Positions 7,484-13,177 of a stretch of 16,930 bases of DNA are shown here, piece after piece. Every line of letters begins with the position of its first letter. The stretch's first letter is position 1. A program made the position numbers and the translations under genes. The stretch is from an uncultured Bacilli bacterium (lineage in GTDB: Bacteria; Bacillota_I; Bacilli_A; RF39; UBA660): assembly GCA_948999435.1 (NCBI GenBank), contig CARJCM010000027.1, forward strand, positions 1 to 16,930, written 5' to 3'. Under the pieces are notes generated by a model. The model made no database searches. It saw nothing but the letters and a program-made list of their open reading frames with translations, and was not told the DNA's origin.

Positions 7484-8085
7484 TGATTGAAATTGAATTA
7501 AAGTTTGAATTAAAAAATAAAATAAATCCTACTTTAAAACCAGATTTTATAAAAGAAGTAGAAGATATTTATTATGATACTAAAGATTATAAACTTCTTA
7601 GAAATGGTAATTTTTTACGAATTAGAAATGGTAAACAATTAGATTTTAAGTTGAGTGCTAATGATTTAACTCATTTATACTGTAATGAGACTAACTATCA
7701 GTTAAATGATAGTAATATGGAAGATATAAGTGGGGTTTTAAATAGTATAGGTGTCGATATTGATTTAAAATGTGTAGATGATTTATTTTCTAATTTAGAA
7801 GTCTTAGCACCAATAAAGAAAAAAAGAACTTCTTATAATTTAGAAGAAAATGTTGTAATGGTCATTGATGAAGTAGAAGACTTAGGAACATTTTTAGAAA
7901 TTGAATATGATTTTGATGCAGAGAAAATAGATGATGCTTCTTATTATGAAAATATGTTAGTTGAAATATTAAAGAGACATTCTTTATATGATGAGAGTAT
8001 GAGAAAAGTACATATTGGTTATGTTGAATTGTATTTAAAAAAACATAATATGGAAGCTTATAAATTAGGATTATATCAGGAATAA
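7483..8085 (+). CDS. CYTH-domain phosphohydrolase/cyclase-like protein
   Basis: A 200-residue CYTH-family protein (the adenylate cyclase CyaB / thiamine triphosphatase fold). The N-terminal ExExK signature is IEIELK (Glu3, Glu5, Lys7). Basic strands LLRNGNFLRIR and the late strand DLGTFLEIEYDF supply the triphosphate- and metal-binding tunnel. Bacterial members hydrolyse inorganic triphosphate, thiamine triphosphate or similar compounds; which one cannot be read from the sequence. The ATG overlaps the gltX stop by one base, so it is co-transcribed with gltX and probably translationally coupled. A hairpin terminator follows directly after its stop. Confidence 0.85.
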   Translation: MIEIELKFELKNKINPTLKPDFIKEVEDIYYDTKDYKLLRNGNFLRIRNGKQLDFKLSANDLTHLYCNETNYQLNDSNMEDISGVLNSIGVDIDLKCVDDLFSNLEVLAPIKKKRTSYNLEENVVMVIDEVEDLGTFLEIEYDFDAEKIDDASYYENMLVEILKRHSLYDESMRKVHIGYVELYLKKHNMEAYKLGLYQE

Positions 8086-8109
8086 GGGAAAGTGCATCTT
8101 TCCTTTTTT
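8084..8109 (+). terminator. Terminator of the gltX-CYTH operon
   Basis: GGAAAG (8087-8092) pairs with CTTTCC (8098-8103) around TGCAT and is followed by six T (8104-8109). It begins at the CYTH stop codon. Confidence 0.9.
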
Positions 8110-8121
8110 AGTGTTTTTTAG

Positions 8122-8127
8122 TATAAT
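8122..8127 (+). promoter_or_regulatory. -10 element of the DUF3419-like gene
   Basis: TATAAT at 8122-8127 lies just after the upstream terminator. The -35 is weak. Predicted start near 8134; the SD GGTGAT (8136-8141) falls right at the transcript 5' end. Confidence 0.55.
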
Positions 8128-8145
8128 AGCTTCTTGGTGATAAGT

Positions 8146-9072
8146 ATGGATTTGCTTGCAGAAGTTAAAAAATTAATCTTAGAGATTTTACAAGATAAAT
8201 CAAAACTAAATAGTTTTAATGCATTACAAGTCTATGCTTTTACAAATGAAAATATTGCAGGATATACAAAAGAATTAGAAATGAATCCTAATAGTAGGGT
8301 ACTTACTATTTGCAGTGGAGGAGACCACTTATTAAATTTAGGAGTTAAAAAGTTTAGAAATGTTAATTTAATAGATATTAATCCAATGGCTGAGTATTTT
8401 ACATTAGGAATTAAGATTCCTCTAGTTTTAGCTTCTTCTTTTGATTCTTTTAAAAAAAGATTAGAATTTCTATTTAAAACTAAAAATTATGATTTGGATT
8501 TAGAGAAAAAACTTTTATATGGTTTATTACCATTTATGAACTTAAGGTATAAGTTATTTTTTAAAGAAGTTTTTGATTACTATTTTGGCTTACAAGAAAA
8601 ATATCATGTGCCTGTTAAATTAATGCAAATTCTAACTACAGATTATTACTTTAATATGGATGAAATAACATTTTATAATTTGTATTTACAAGGAGAAGAA
8701 AATTTTAATACTTTAAAAGATACTTTGAAACATTTATATGTGTCTTTTAGGAGAGGTAATATTTTTGATATTAATGAAAAGGATACATATGAATTAATAA
8801 TGTGTTCAAATGCTTTAGAATATGTTTATATACCTAACTTGGATATGGCTAGGCTAAAAGAATTCTTTGCTAATCTTAGAAATTCTTTAAATGATAATGG
8901 GGTGATATATGCTATGTATATGTATGGATTTTATGATAAAGCAGTGAATAGTTATGAAAACTTTCCAATTAAAGGAACTGATGTAACTAGTAGAGAAGTC
9001 TTAAAAGAAGATTTAATATTACTAGATGGTTTTAAAAATGTTAAAGATGCCGTATTAGTTTTGAGAAAATAA
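8146..9072 (+). CDS. SAM-binding protein, DUF3419/BtaA-like
   Basis: A 308-residue protein with a class I SAM-binding fold. In the numbering from ATG 8146, residues about 54-78 read SRVLTICSGGDHLLNLG then NVNLIDINPMAEY. This glycine loop and acidic strand end with DxNP are the signature I know from DUF3419 proteins (BtaA-type SAM:diacylglycerol aminocarboxypropyltransferases). A later segment, YELIMCSNALEYVYIPNL, followed by LRNSLNDNGVIYAMYMYG, is the usual end of a methyltransferase-like sheet. It could use SAM on a lipid or small molecule; the substrate is unknown, and an ordinary methyltransferase remains possible. ATG 8146 is preferred over TTG 8134 because GGTGAT at 8136-8141 is the SD. 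It is monocistronic, between two terminators. Confidence 0.65.
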   Translation: MDLLAEVKKLILEILQDKSKLNSFNALQVYAFTNENIAGYTKELEMNPNSRVLTICSGGDHLLNLGVKKFRNVNLIDINPMAEYFTLGIKIPLVLASSFDSFKKRLEFLFKTKNYDLDLEKKLLYGLLPFMNLRYKLFFKEVFDYYFGLQEKYHVPVKLMQILTTDYYFNMDEITFYNLYLQGEENFNTLKDTLKHLYVSFRRGNIFDINEKDTYELIMCSNALEYVYIPNLDMARLKEFFANLRNSLNDNGVIYAMYMYGFYDKAVNSYENFPIKGTDVTSREVLKEDLILLDGFKNVKDAVLVLRK

Positions 9073-9099
9073 AAAAATCCATTTAAGGATTTATTTTTT
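9071..9099. terminator. Bidirectional terminator between the DUF3419-like gene and tRNA-Glu
   Basis: AAATCC (9075-9080) pairs with GGATTT (9087-9092) around ATTTAA. It has an A-run on the left and TTATTTTTT on the right, so it serves the plus-strand CDS ending at 9072 and the minus-strand tRNA. Confidence 0.8.
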
Positions 9100-9102
9100 A
9101 AT

Positions 9103-9178
9103 TGGTGACTCGTATGGGATTTGAACCCATGAATGTTGCCTTGAGAGGGCAATGTGTTAACCATTTCACCAACGAGCC
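9103..9178 (-). tRNA. tRNA-Glu, anticodon CTC
   Basis: The minus strand folds into a 76-base cloverleaf with encoded CCA (9105-9103). The acceptor GGCTCGT pairs with ACGAGTC (one G-U) and the discriminator is A. The D arm is TGGTGAAATGGTTAACA-like. The anticodon stem TTGCC/GGCAA encloses the loop CTCTCAA, which puts CTC at 9145-9143. The T arm contains GGTTCAAATCC. The sequence matches the bacterial tRNA-Glu pattern. It reads GAG, so a TTC-anticodon tRNA-Glu must exist elsewhere to read GAA. It lies 1.6 kb from gltX, on the opposite strand. Confidence 0.96.
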
Positions 9179-9189
9179 AGTACTAGTTA

Positions 9190-9218
9190 ATTATATCTTG
9201 TTTTTTTTAGTATTGCAA
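9190..9218 (-). promoter_or_regulatory. Promoter of tRNA-Glu
   Basis: On the minus strand: TTGCAA (9218-9213), a 17-base spacer and TATAAT (9195-9190), 11 bases upstream of the tRNA 5' end. Confidence 0.8.
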
Positions 9219-9338
9219 GAGGGAGTTTGCTTTTTTGTGTAATAAATAATTAATTGCAAGATAAAATTAATGTAAAGATAGTTTCTTTTTACTAGTAAAT
9301 TTATAAATATTAAGTTAAAATTATTTATGTGATATATT

Positions 9339-9848
9339 ATGGAAGTAAGATTATTTAATAAAGATAAATTAAGTGAAGATAGTATTAAAGATAAAATTAT
9401 TAGAGTAAAGGCTATAATTGTTAATTCTAAAAATGAAGTGATGCTTGGTGAAGCTTTTGGAACTATTCAGTTTCCAGGTGGACATTTAGAAGAAAATGAA
9501 ACATTAAATGATGGTTTAAAAAGAGAAATGTTAGAAGAAACAGGGATAGAAATACATGGTATTTATGAACCTTTTTTGGCAATTAAACATTTTATTAAAG
9601 ATACTGTGGGTAATAACAATCGCAGTTTAGAAATTTATTATTTTAAAATATTTACAGATGAACAATTTCATATGGAAAAAGTTCATTTAGATGATCAGGA
9701 AACAGCAGGGGAATTTCATCTTTTTTATGTACCTTTTAATAATGTTAAAAAACTACTTAAAAAGACGATTAATGATAACCCTCGTAATAAACTTATAACT
9801 GAAGAAATGATTATAGCTTTAAAGGAATGGAAAAAAACTAATGGATAA
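9339..9848 (+). CDS. Nudix hydrolase
   Basis: A 169-residue Nudix-fold protein that hydrolyses a nucleoside diphosphate linked to another moiety. The full Nudix box is present, beginning at GGHLEENE and running through REMLEETGI (about residues 47-71), with the REx2EE metal-binding glutamates intact. The preceding strand (VMLGEAFGTIQFPGG) and the following strand pair are standard. The substrate is not deducible. The start is ATG 9339, with GTGAT at 9329-9333 and a TAAAAT at 9316-9321 as a possible -10. The 3' end overlaps the RNHCP gene by 8 bases, so the two are probably an operon with coupled translation. Confidence 0.9.
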   Translation: MEVRLFNKDKLSEDSIKDKIIRVKAIIVNSKNEVMLGEAFGTIQFPGGHLEENETLNDGLKREMLEETGIEIHGIYEPFLAIKHFIKDTVGNNNRSLEIYYFKIFTDEQFHMEKVHLDDQETAGEFHLFYVPFNNVKKLLKKTINDNPRNKLITEEMIIALKEWKKTNG

Positions 9849-10164
9849 TAAAAAATTTAAAATGATTGATGAAGAATTTTTGTGTAATGTTTGTGGTAAA
9901 AAAGTAGATATGTTAGAGTATACAGCAAGAGACCATTGCCCTTATTGTTTATCAAGTAAGCATGTTGATATAAATCCCGGGGATAGAGCTTGTCTTTGCC
10001 TTGGTGTTTTGGATGCCATAGGAATAGAAAAGGGAAAAAAAGATACTTTAAAAATAATTTATAAATGTAGAAAATGTGGAATGATTAAGAGAAACAAAAT
10101 GGCTATTGATGATAATTATGATTTGATTTTAAAACTTGCAAGTAATCCGATTGACATTCGTTGA
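9841..10164 (+). CDS. RNHCP-domain zinc-ribbon protein
   Basis: A 107-residue protein matching the RNHCP family (PF12647): a CNVCGK knuckle near residue 15, the family-naming motif here as RDHCPYCLSSKHVD (about 30-43), then PGDRACLCLG, and a final KCRKCGM knuckle (about 77-83). The four Cys pairs suggest one or two zinc sites and possible nucleic-acid binding; no function is established to my knowledge. It starts 8 bases inside the end of the Nudix gene and ends in TGA, which overlaps the TTGACA at 10161-10166. Confidence 0.85.
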   Translation: MDNKKFKMIDEEFLCNVCGKKVDMLEYTARDHCPYCLSSKHVDINPGDRACLCLGVLDAIGIEKGKKDTLKIIYKCRKCGMIKRNKMAIDDNYDLILKLASNPIDIR

Positions 10165-10195
10165 CATATATTTTTAGCGAAAATGAATAAAATTT

Positions 10196-10219
10196 GATAT
10201 AATATTATTATGAGGTGAG
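10196..10219 (+). promoter_or_regulatory. -10 element and SD of metA
   Basis: TATAAT (10198-10203) lies next to a TTGA sequence that gives an extended TGA. The -35 is unclear: two TTGACA hexamers, at 10151 and 10161, lie too far upstream for optimal spacing (41 and 31 bases). The SD GAGGTGAG is at 10212-10219. The leader is about 14 bases, so no SAM riboswitch or T-box is present. Confidence 0.6.
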
Positions 10220-10223
10220 TTTT

Positions 10224-11120
10224 ATGGCTCTTTATTTAGATAAGCCTTTAGAATTAAAAGAAAAATTAAAAGAGAAAATTGATTTTATAAGTGAAATTGA
10301 TCCTAATCGACCAAATGTTAAGATTGGTATTCTTAATATTATGCCAACACTTGAAGATACAGAAAGACAACTTATGGTAGCACTTGATAATCCAGTTGTT
10401 CAAATAGAACTTCATTTTATCTATTTGGATTCAAAGAATACTGATTTAGAAAAAGCTCTTTATTATAAAAAATATTATCATTCATTTAAAGAAATAAAAG
10501 ATACTTATTATGATGGTATTATTGTTACAGGCGCTCCTTTAGAGCATATTCCTTATTATAGTATAAATTATATTGAAGAATTAAAAGAGTTTTTTAAATA
10601 TACGAAGACAAATGTTGGTTCAACAATATTTTTATGTTGGGCTTCACAATTTGGAATGCAATATTTTTATGGAGTAAATAGAATGAATCTTCCAGAGAAA
10701 TTATCTGGTTTATATGAACATTATATTTTGAAAGAAACAGATTTAGTTAAAGGTTTCGATGATATATTCTTGATTCCTCAATCACGTTATTGTAGTTTAA
10801 TAGAAAATGATATTATGGCTTGTGATGATCTTATTTTAACTAGTAAATCTAATGATTCAGGACCTTATATTGTAGAGAGTAAAGATGGAAGTAAAATATT
10901 TTTAACGGGACATGCAGAATATGATTTATTTACTTTAGATAAAGAATATCATAGAGATATTAATAAAGGCTTAGATATATTACCACCTAAAAATTATTAT
11001 AAAGATGATAATCCAGATAATACACCATTATATAAATGGCATAGTCATGCAACACTTTTGTATCATAATTGGGTTTATTCTTATGTATATAAAAAGAAAT
11101 TAGAGAACTTGAAAAAATAA
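10224..11120 (+). CDS. metAA: Homoserine O-acetyltransferase (MetA family)
   Basis: A 298-residue MetA-type acyltransferase of the glutamine-amidotransferase-like fold; family length is about 300. It activates homoserine for methionine synthesis. Counting from ATG 10224, the nucleophile is Cys138 (FLCWASQFG), with catalytic His230 and Glu232 in TGHAEYD. The substrate-specificity position in TGAPLE is Glu107; in this family Glu here goes with acetyl-CoA and Gly with succinyl-CoA, so acetyl transfer is predicted despite the family's succinyltransferase name. ATG 10224 is chosen over GTG 10215, which is part of the SD. No other methionine genes are in the window. Confidence 0.9.
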   Translation: MALYLDKPLELKEKLKEKIDFISEIDPNRPNVKIGILNIMPTLEDTERQLMVALDNPVVQIELHFIYLDSKNTDLEKALYYKKYYHSFKEIKDTYYDGIIVTGAPLEHIPYYSINYIEELKEFFKYTKTNVGSTIFLCWASQFGMQYFYGVNRMNLPEKLSGLYEHYILKETDLVKGFDDIFLIPQSRYCSLIENDIMACDDLILTSKSNDSGPYIVESKDGSKIFLTGHAEYDLFTLDKEYHRDINKGLDILPPKNYYKDDNPDNTPLYKWHSHATLLYHNWVYSYVYKKKLENLKK

Positions 11121-11160
11121 TTTAAATATGGTATTATGTATATAGATGAAAGAGATTTCA

Positions 11161-11166
11161 TATAAT
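11161..11166 (+). promoter_or_regulatory. -10 element of the antisense RNA
   Basis: TATAAT at 11161-11166 is followed by an A-run and GGG at 11173, a natural start. The -35 is weak (GTATAT near 11138). Confidence 0.5.
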
Positions 11167-11206
11167 AAAAAAGGGAATACTTAACTTCGCGTGTTGAGTA
11201 CTTACC
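11167..11206 (-). terminator. Terminator of the toxin-peptide mRNA
   Basis: On the minus strand 11202-11193 pairs with 11185-11176 (10 positions, one wobble, one mismatch), with GG/CC outside it. Six T follow, opposite the A-run at 11167-11172. On the plus strand the same arms form the 5' hairpin of the antisense RNA. Confidence 0.65.
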
Positions 11207-11258
11207 ACTAATTGTGTTGAAGCACTTAATCTACGATGAGATTGAGTGCTTTTCTCTT
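11173..11258 (+). ncRNA. Predicted antitoxin-type antisense RNA, about 86 nt
   Basis: A short transcript is predicted from the TATAAT at 11161-11166 to the terminator hairpin at 11220-11251. It contains no ORF of note. Its 5' end folds into a hairpin (11176-11202). It is fully complementary to the 3' untranslated part of the convergent peptide mRNA, and its AAGCACTTAA (11220-11229) can also pair with UUGAGUGCUU near the 5' end of that mRNA (opposite 11385-11394). This double contact with the 3' UTR and the 5' leader is the layout of type I antitoxin RNAs of the Fst/BsrG kind. It is predicted from sequence alone. Confidence 0.55.
11220..11258 (+). terminator. Terminator of the antisense RNA
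   Basis: A 13-bp stem pairs 11220-11232 with 11239-11251 (one G-T pair) around ACGATG and is followed by TTTTCTCTT. The stem also forms on the minus strand, but without a T-run there. Confidence 0.75.
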
Positions 11259-11268
11259 AATATAGTTA

Positions 11269-11352
11269 CTATATTACTAAAGTAAAAAGTAGGCCTATTA
11301 GTAAGAAGATAATAATGATAAGTGAAAGAATTAAAAAATCCTTCTTATACAT
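11269..11352 (-). CDS. 27-residue hydrophobic peptide, candidate type I toxin
   Basis: A small ORF starting MYKKDFLILS, continuing as one uninterrupted hydrophobic stretch of Ile, Leu and Phe with one Gly and one Thr, and ending LVI before TAG. One transmembrane helix with a charged N-terminus (Lys3, Lys4, Asp5) is predicted. The SD on the minus strand is AAGGAGG (11368-11362), part of a long match to the 16S tail and much stronger than at most genes here, which argues for real translation. A promoter at 11416-11443 and a terminator at 11167-11206 bracket it, and an antisense RNA runs under its 3' UTR. Membrane peptides in this setting (Fst, TxpA, BsrG types) depolarise or disturb the membrane. 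It lacks the charged C-terminus of Fst, so the family is open. A non-toxic small membrane peptide is the alternative. Confidence 0.65.
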   Translation of the reverse strand: MYKKDFLILSLIIIIFLLIGLLFTLVI

Positions 11353-11360
11353 TCCTATCA

Positions 11361-11384
11361 GCCTCCTTTCAAAAGAAAGTTGGC
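11361..11384 (-). promoter_or_regulatory. SD-sequestering hairpin in the toxin mRNA leader
   Basis: On the minus strand GCC (11384-11382) pairs with GGC (11363-11361) and CTTTC (11379-11375) with GAAAG (11370-11366) around TTTT, leaving a two-by-two internal loop. The Shine-Dalgarno GAAAGGAGG lies entirely within the right arm, so translation should be blocked until the hairpin opens. Confidence 0.55.
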
Positions 11385-11415
11385 AAGCACTCAACAATTA
11401 AGTATTCCTATAAAT

Positions 11416-11443
11416 ATTATAGCAGAAATTATACTATAAGCAA
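11416..11443 (-). promoter_or_regulatory. Promoter of the toxin-peptide mRNA
   Basis: On the minus strand: TTGCTT (11443-11438), a 16-base spacer and TATAAT (11421-11416) with an extended TGC. The predicted start is at 11408-11409, giving a leader of about 56 bases. Confidence 0.7.
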
Positions 11444-11449
11444 GACTTT

Positions 11450-11767
11450 TTAAATAGTTCTTAAATGAATTATTTGGCTAAAATAAATAGTTTTATTATT
11501 TTCTAAATGAATGGTTTTGATGTTACTATCTATTTTAGTAATTATAGTTTTATAGGTTTTTATTTTATTGTTTTCATAGATGGTTAGTTCAATTAAATTA
11601 TGAGAATAATAAGCTTCTATTATTTCTTTGTTTAAGTTTTCTATTTCTTCTGGAAATAATATGGGTTTTGATATATGTTCATTATTTTTAATATTATCTA
11701 AAATATTTTTATTAGGAATTACAGAATTAAATGGTTGCCATTTAATAAAACCACGATCGAAATTCAT
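11450..11767 (-). CDS. YolD-like protein
   Basis: A 105-residue protein of the YolD-like family (PF08863). The N-terminal hallmark DRGFIKWQPFNSV (residues 4-16) is clear, followed by a small beta-rich domain. In Bacillus, yolD-like genes pair with uvrX/yqjW Y-family polymerase genes and are SOS-controlled; the molecular role is unsettled but is thought to help or regulate the polymerase. Here the gene overlaps the polymerase gene by ATGA, so the two are translated together. Order is polymerase first, the reverse of the Bacillus yolD-uvrX order. I see no terminator after it, and the toxin-peptide promoter begins within 10 bases of its stop. Confidence 0.8.
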   Translation of the reverse strand: MNFDRGFIKWQPFNSVIPNKNILDNIKNNEHISKPILFPEEIENLNKEIIEAYYSHNLIELTIYENNKIKTYKTIITKIDSNIKTIHLENNKTIYFSQIIHLRTI

Positions 11768-13029
11768 GCGCTATGCCCTCCAATTTTACCATTTCTTTCA
11801 ATAATGGTAGAATCACTTAAAAGAGCAGAGGCAGTTAAAATAGCATTTTTGCCAAATTTGTTTTTTATTTCATCAATAGTGTTGTTTAAAAATGTTTTTT
11901 CTTCAATATCTTCTAATGTTTCAAAAATATTTAATTGAATGCCTTGTTTATCACTTAGAGAACCGCAAGAAATACTTACTTTACGAATAGGGGAATTGTC
12001 ATAAAATTTATCTAAAATCATAAGACATACTTTTAAGATTTCTTCATTTTGGTCAGTAGGACTAGCTAGTTTGATACTATGATAAAAACCACCACCTAAG
12101 TTTTTAGAATAACTAAGACCAAAACCGATAACAAGAGTAGCTTTCTTGCTTTTACGAAGTCTAGCACATAATATATCAACCATTTCTCTAATAATTATTT
12201 TTATATTTTCGCCATTGTAATCTTTAAATAAAACTTGACTATGAGAATATGATTTATCTTTGACTTTTTCTAAATCTTTTATCCTTGACATATCTATACC
12301 ATTAGCGTGATTCCAAAGTTCGGTACCTATAACACCAAATTTATCTTTTAATTTATAACGGTCATAGTAAGCTAAATCTTTAATATTATATATTCCAAGT
12401 CTATTTAATCTTTGCTCCATTCTAGGACCAATTCCCCACATTTTAGATAAAGGAGAGATAGGCCATAATTTTTCGGGGATATCATCATAGGTCCATTTTG
12501 CTATAAAATCATCATTATGTTTAGCTTCTATGTCCATGGCAACTTTTGCCATAAGCATATTAGGGCCAATTCCGCATGTAGCATATAAACCAATATTTTC
12601 TCTAATATCTTGTAATATTTCTAAAGCAAGTTCATAATCTGTTTTATTATACATTTTTAAATAATCAGTAACATCTAAAAAACATTCGTCAATTGAATAG
12701 ATATGTAAATCATCACTAGATACATATTTTAAATAAGTATTTACAACTTCAGTACTTTTTTCTATATAAAGACTCATGTGAGGTTTAATAATTTTGTATT
12801 TAATATTTTTGGGGATTTCATATAACCTACCACGAGAGGGAACGCCTTGTTTTTTTAAATAGGGAGTTACAGCAAGAGTTATAGCACCACTACCTTGGGC
12901 CTCATTTGCGACTACTAAAGGAGTTTTAAAAGGGTCAAGGTTTAAGCGTAAACATTCACAACTAGCAAAGAAACTTTTTAGGTCAATACATAAAAAATGA
13001 CGATTTAAATAAACATTAGAATTTAACAT
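11764..13029 (-). CDS. uvrX: Y-family DNA polymerase, UvrX/YqjW-like (UmuC type)
   Basis: A 421-residue translesion DNA polymerase that copies past damage during the SOS response. The palm carries Asp16 in CIDLKSFFASCE and Asp114-Glu115 in YSIDECFLDVTDY, the three metal-binding acids. The helix-hairpin-helix thumb follows (WGIGPRMEQRLNRLGI, about 198-213), then the little-finger domain (about 255-360). QLNIF (365-369) fits the beta-clamp-binding pentapeptide, so it should dock on DnaN. The length matches UvrX/UmuC rather than DinB. The ATG at 13029 has a GAAAGGAAAA SD. It is transcribed with the YolD-like gene from a promoter with a LexA box. Confidence 0.93.
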   Translation of the reverse strand: MLNSNVYLNRHFLCIDLKSFFASCECLRLNLDPFKTPLVVANEAQGSGAITLAVTPYLKKQGVPSRGRLYEIPKNIKYKIIKPHMSLYIEKSTEVVNTYLKYVSSDDLHIYSIDECFLDVTDYLKMYNKTDYELALEILQDIRENIGLYATCGIGPNMLMAKVAMDIEAKHNDDFIAKWTYDDIPEKLWPISPLSKMWGIGPRMEQRLNRLGIYNIKDLAYYDRYKLKDKFGVIGTELWNHANGIDMSRIKDLEKVKDKSYSHSQVLFKDYNGENIKIIIREMVDILCARLRKSKKATLVIGFGLSYSKNLGGGFYHSIKLASPTDQNEEILKVCLMILDKFYDNSPIRKVSISCGSLSDKQGIQLNIFETLEDIEEKTFLNNTIDEIKNKFGKNAILTASALLSDSTIIERNGKIGGHSA

Positions 13030-13052
13030 TTTTATTTTCCTTTCTTGTATTA

Positions 13053-13082
13053 ATTATATAACGAACTTATGTTTAAAATCAA
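13053..13082 (-). promoter_or_regulatory. SOS promoter of uvrX-yolD with LexA box
   Basis: On the minus strand: TTGATT (13082-13077), an 18-base spacer and TATAAT (13058-13053). Inside the spacer lies CGAACTTATGTTTA (13062-13075 on the plus strand). It matches the Bacillus LexA/DinR box CGAAC-N4-GTTCG at 8 of 10 positions, placed to block RNA polymerase. Confidence 0.8.
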
Positions 13083-13125
13083 TATTTATTATTTGGAAAT
13101 TATTGGTTTATATATATAAGATTTA

Positions 13126-13155
13126 TTGACATCGTGGTGAGGGGTATGCTAGATT
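13126..13155 (+). promoter_or_regulatory. Promoter of the extended sigma factor gene
   Basis: TTGACA (13126-13131), an 18-base spacer and TAGATT (13150-13155) with an extended TGC. The spacer is unusually G-rich (GTGGTGAGGGG). Predicted start near 13162, just before the SD. Confidence 0.55.
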
Positions 13156-13177
13156 ATTTTTAATGGGAGGTTTAATT

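Larger units (their letters stand above)
11173..11409. repeat. Inverted repeat flanking the toxin/antisense locus
   Basis: The left arm (11173-11206, plus strand) and the right arm (11409-11382, minus strand) share GGAATACTTAA and then TGTTGAGT-CTT-CC, with a 4-5 base insertion in the left arm. Both RNAs therefore start with nearly the same sequence, and the 5' end of the toxin mRNA is complementary to its own 3' end. Confidence 0.7.

Noticed and set aside
8952..9164. Minus-strand ORF of 70 codons
   Set aside because: It runs through the tRNA-Glu gene and the end of the DUF3419-like gene and has no SD.
9201..9240. Weak GCAA/TTGC hairpin followed by T-run near 9215-9236
   Set aside because: Only 4 base pairs with a long loop, and no gene ends there. 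The TTGCAA is better explained as the tRNA promoter -35.
11173..11409. Inverted repeat read as ends of a MITE or insertion sequence
   Set aside because: No transposase remnant and no flanking target duplication are seen. The arms coincide with transcript ends of the toxin and antisense RNAs, which explains them better.
11735..11938. Plus-strand ORF of 67 codons
   Set aside because: It is a shadow of the Y-family polymerase and YolD genes, with no SD or promoter.
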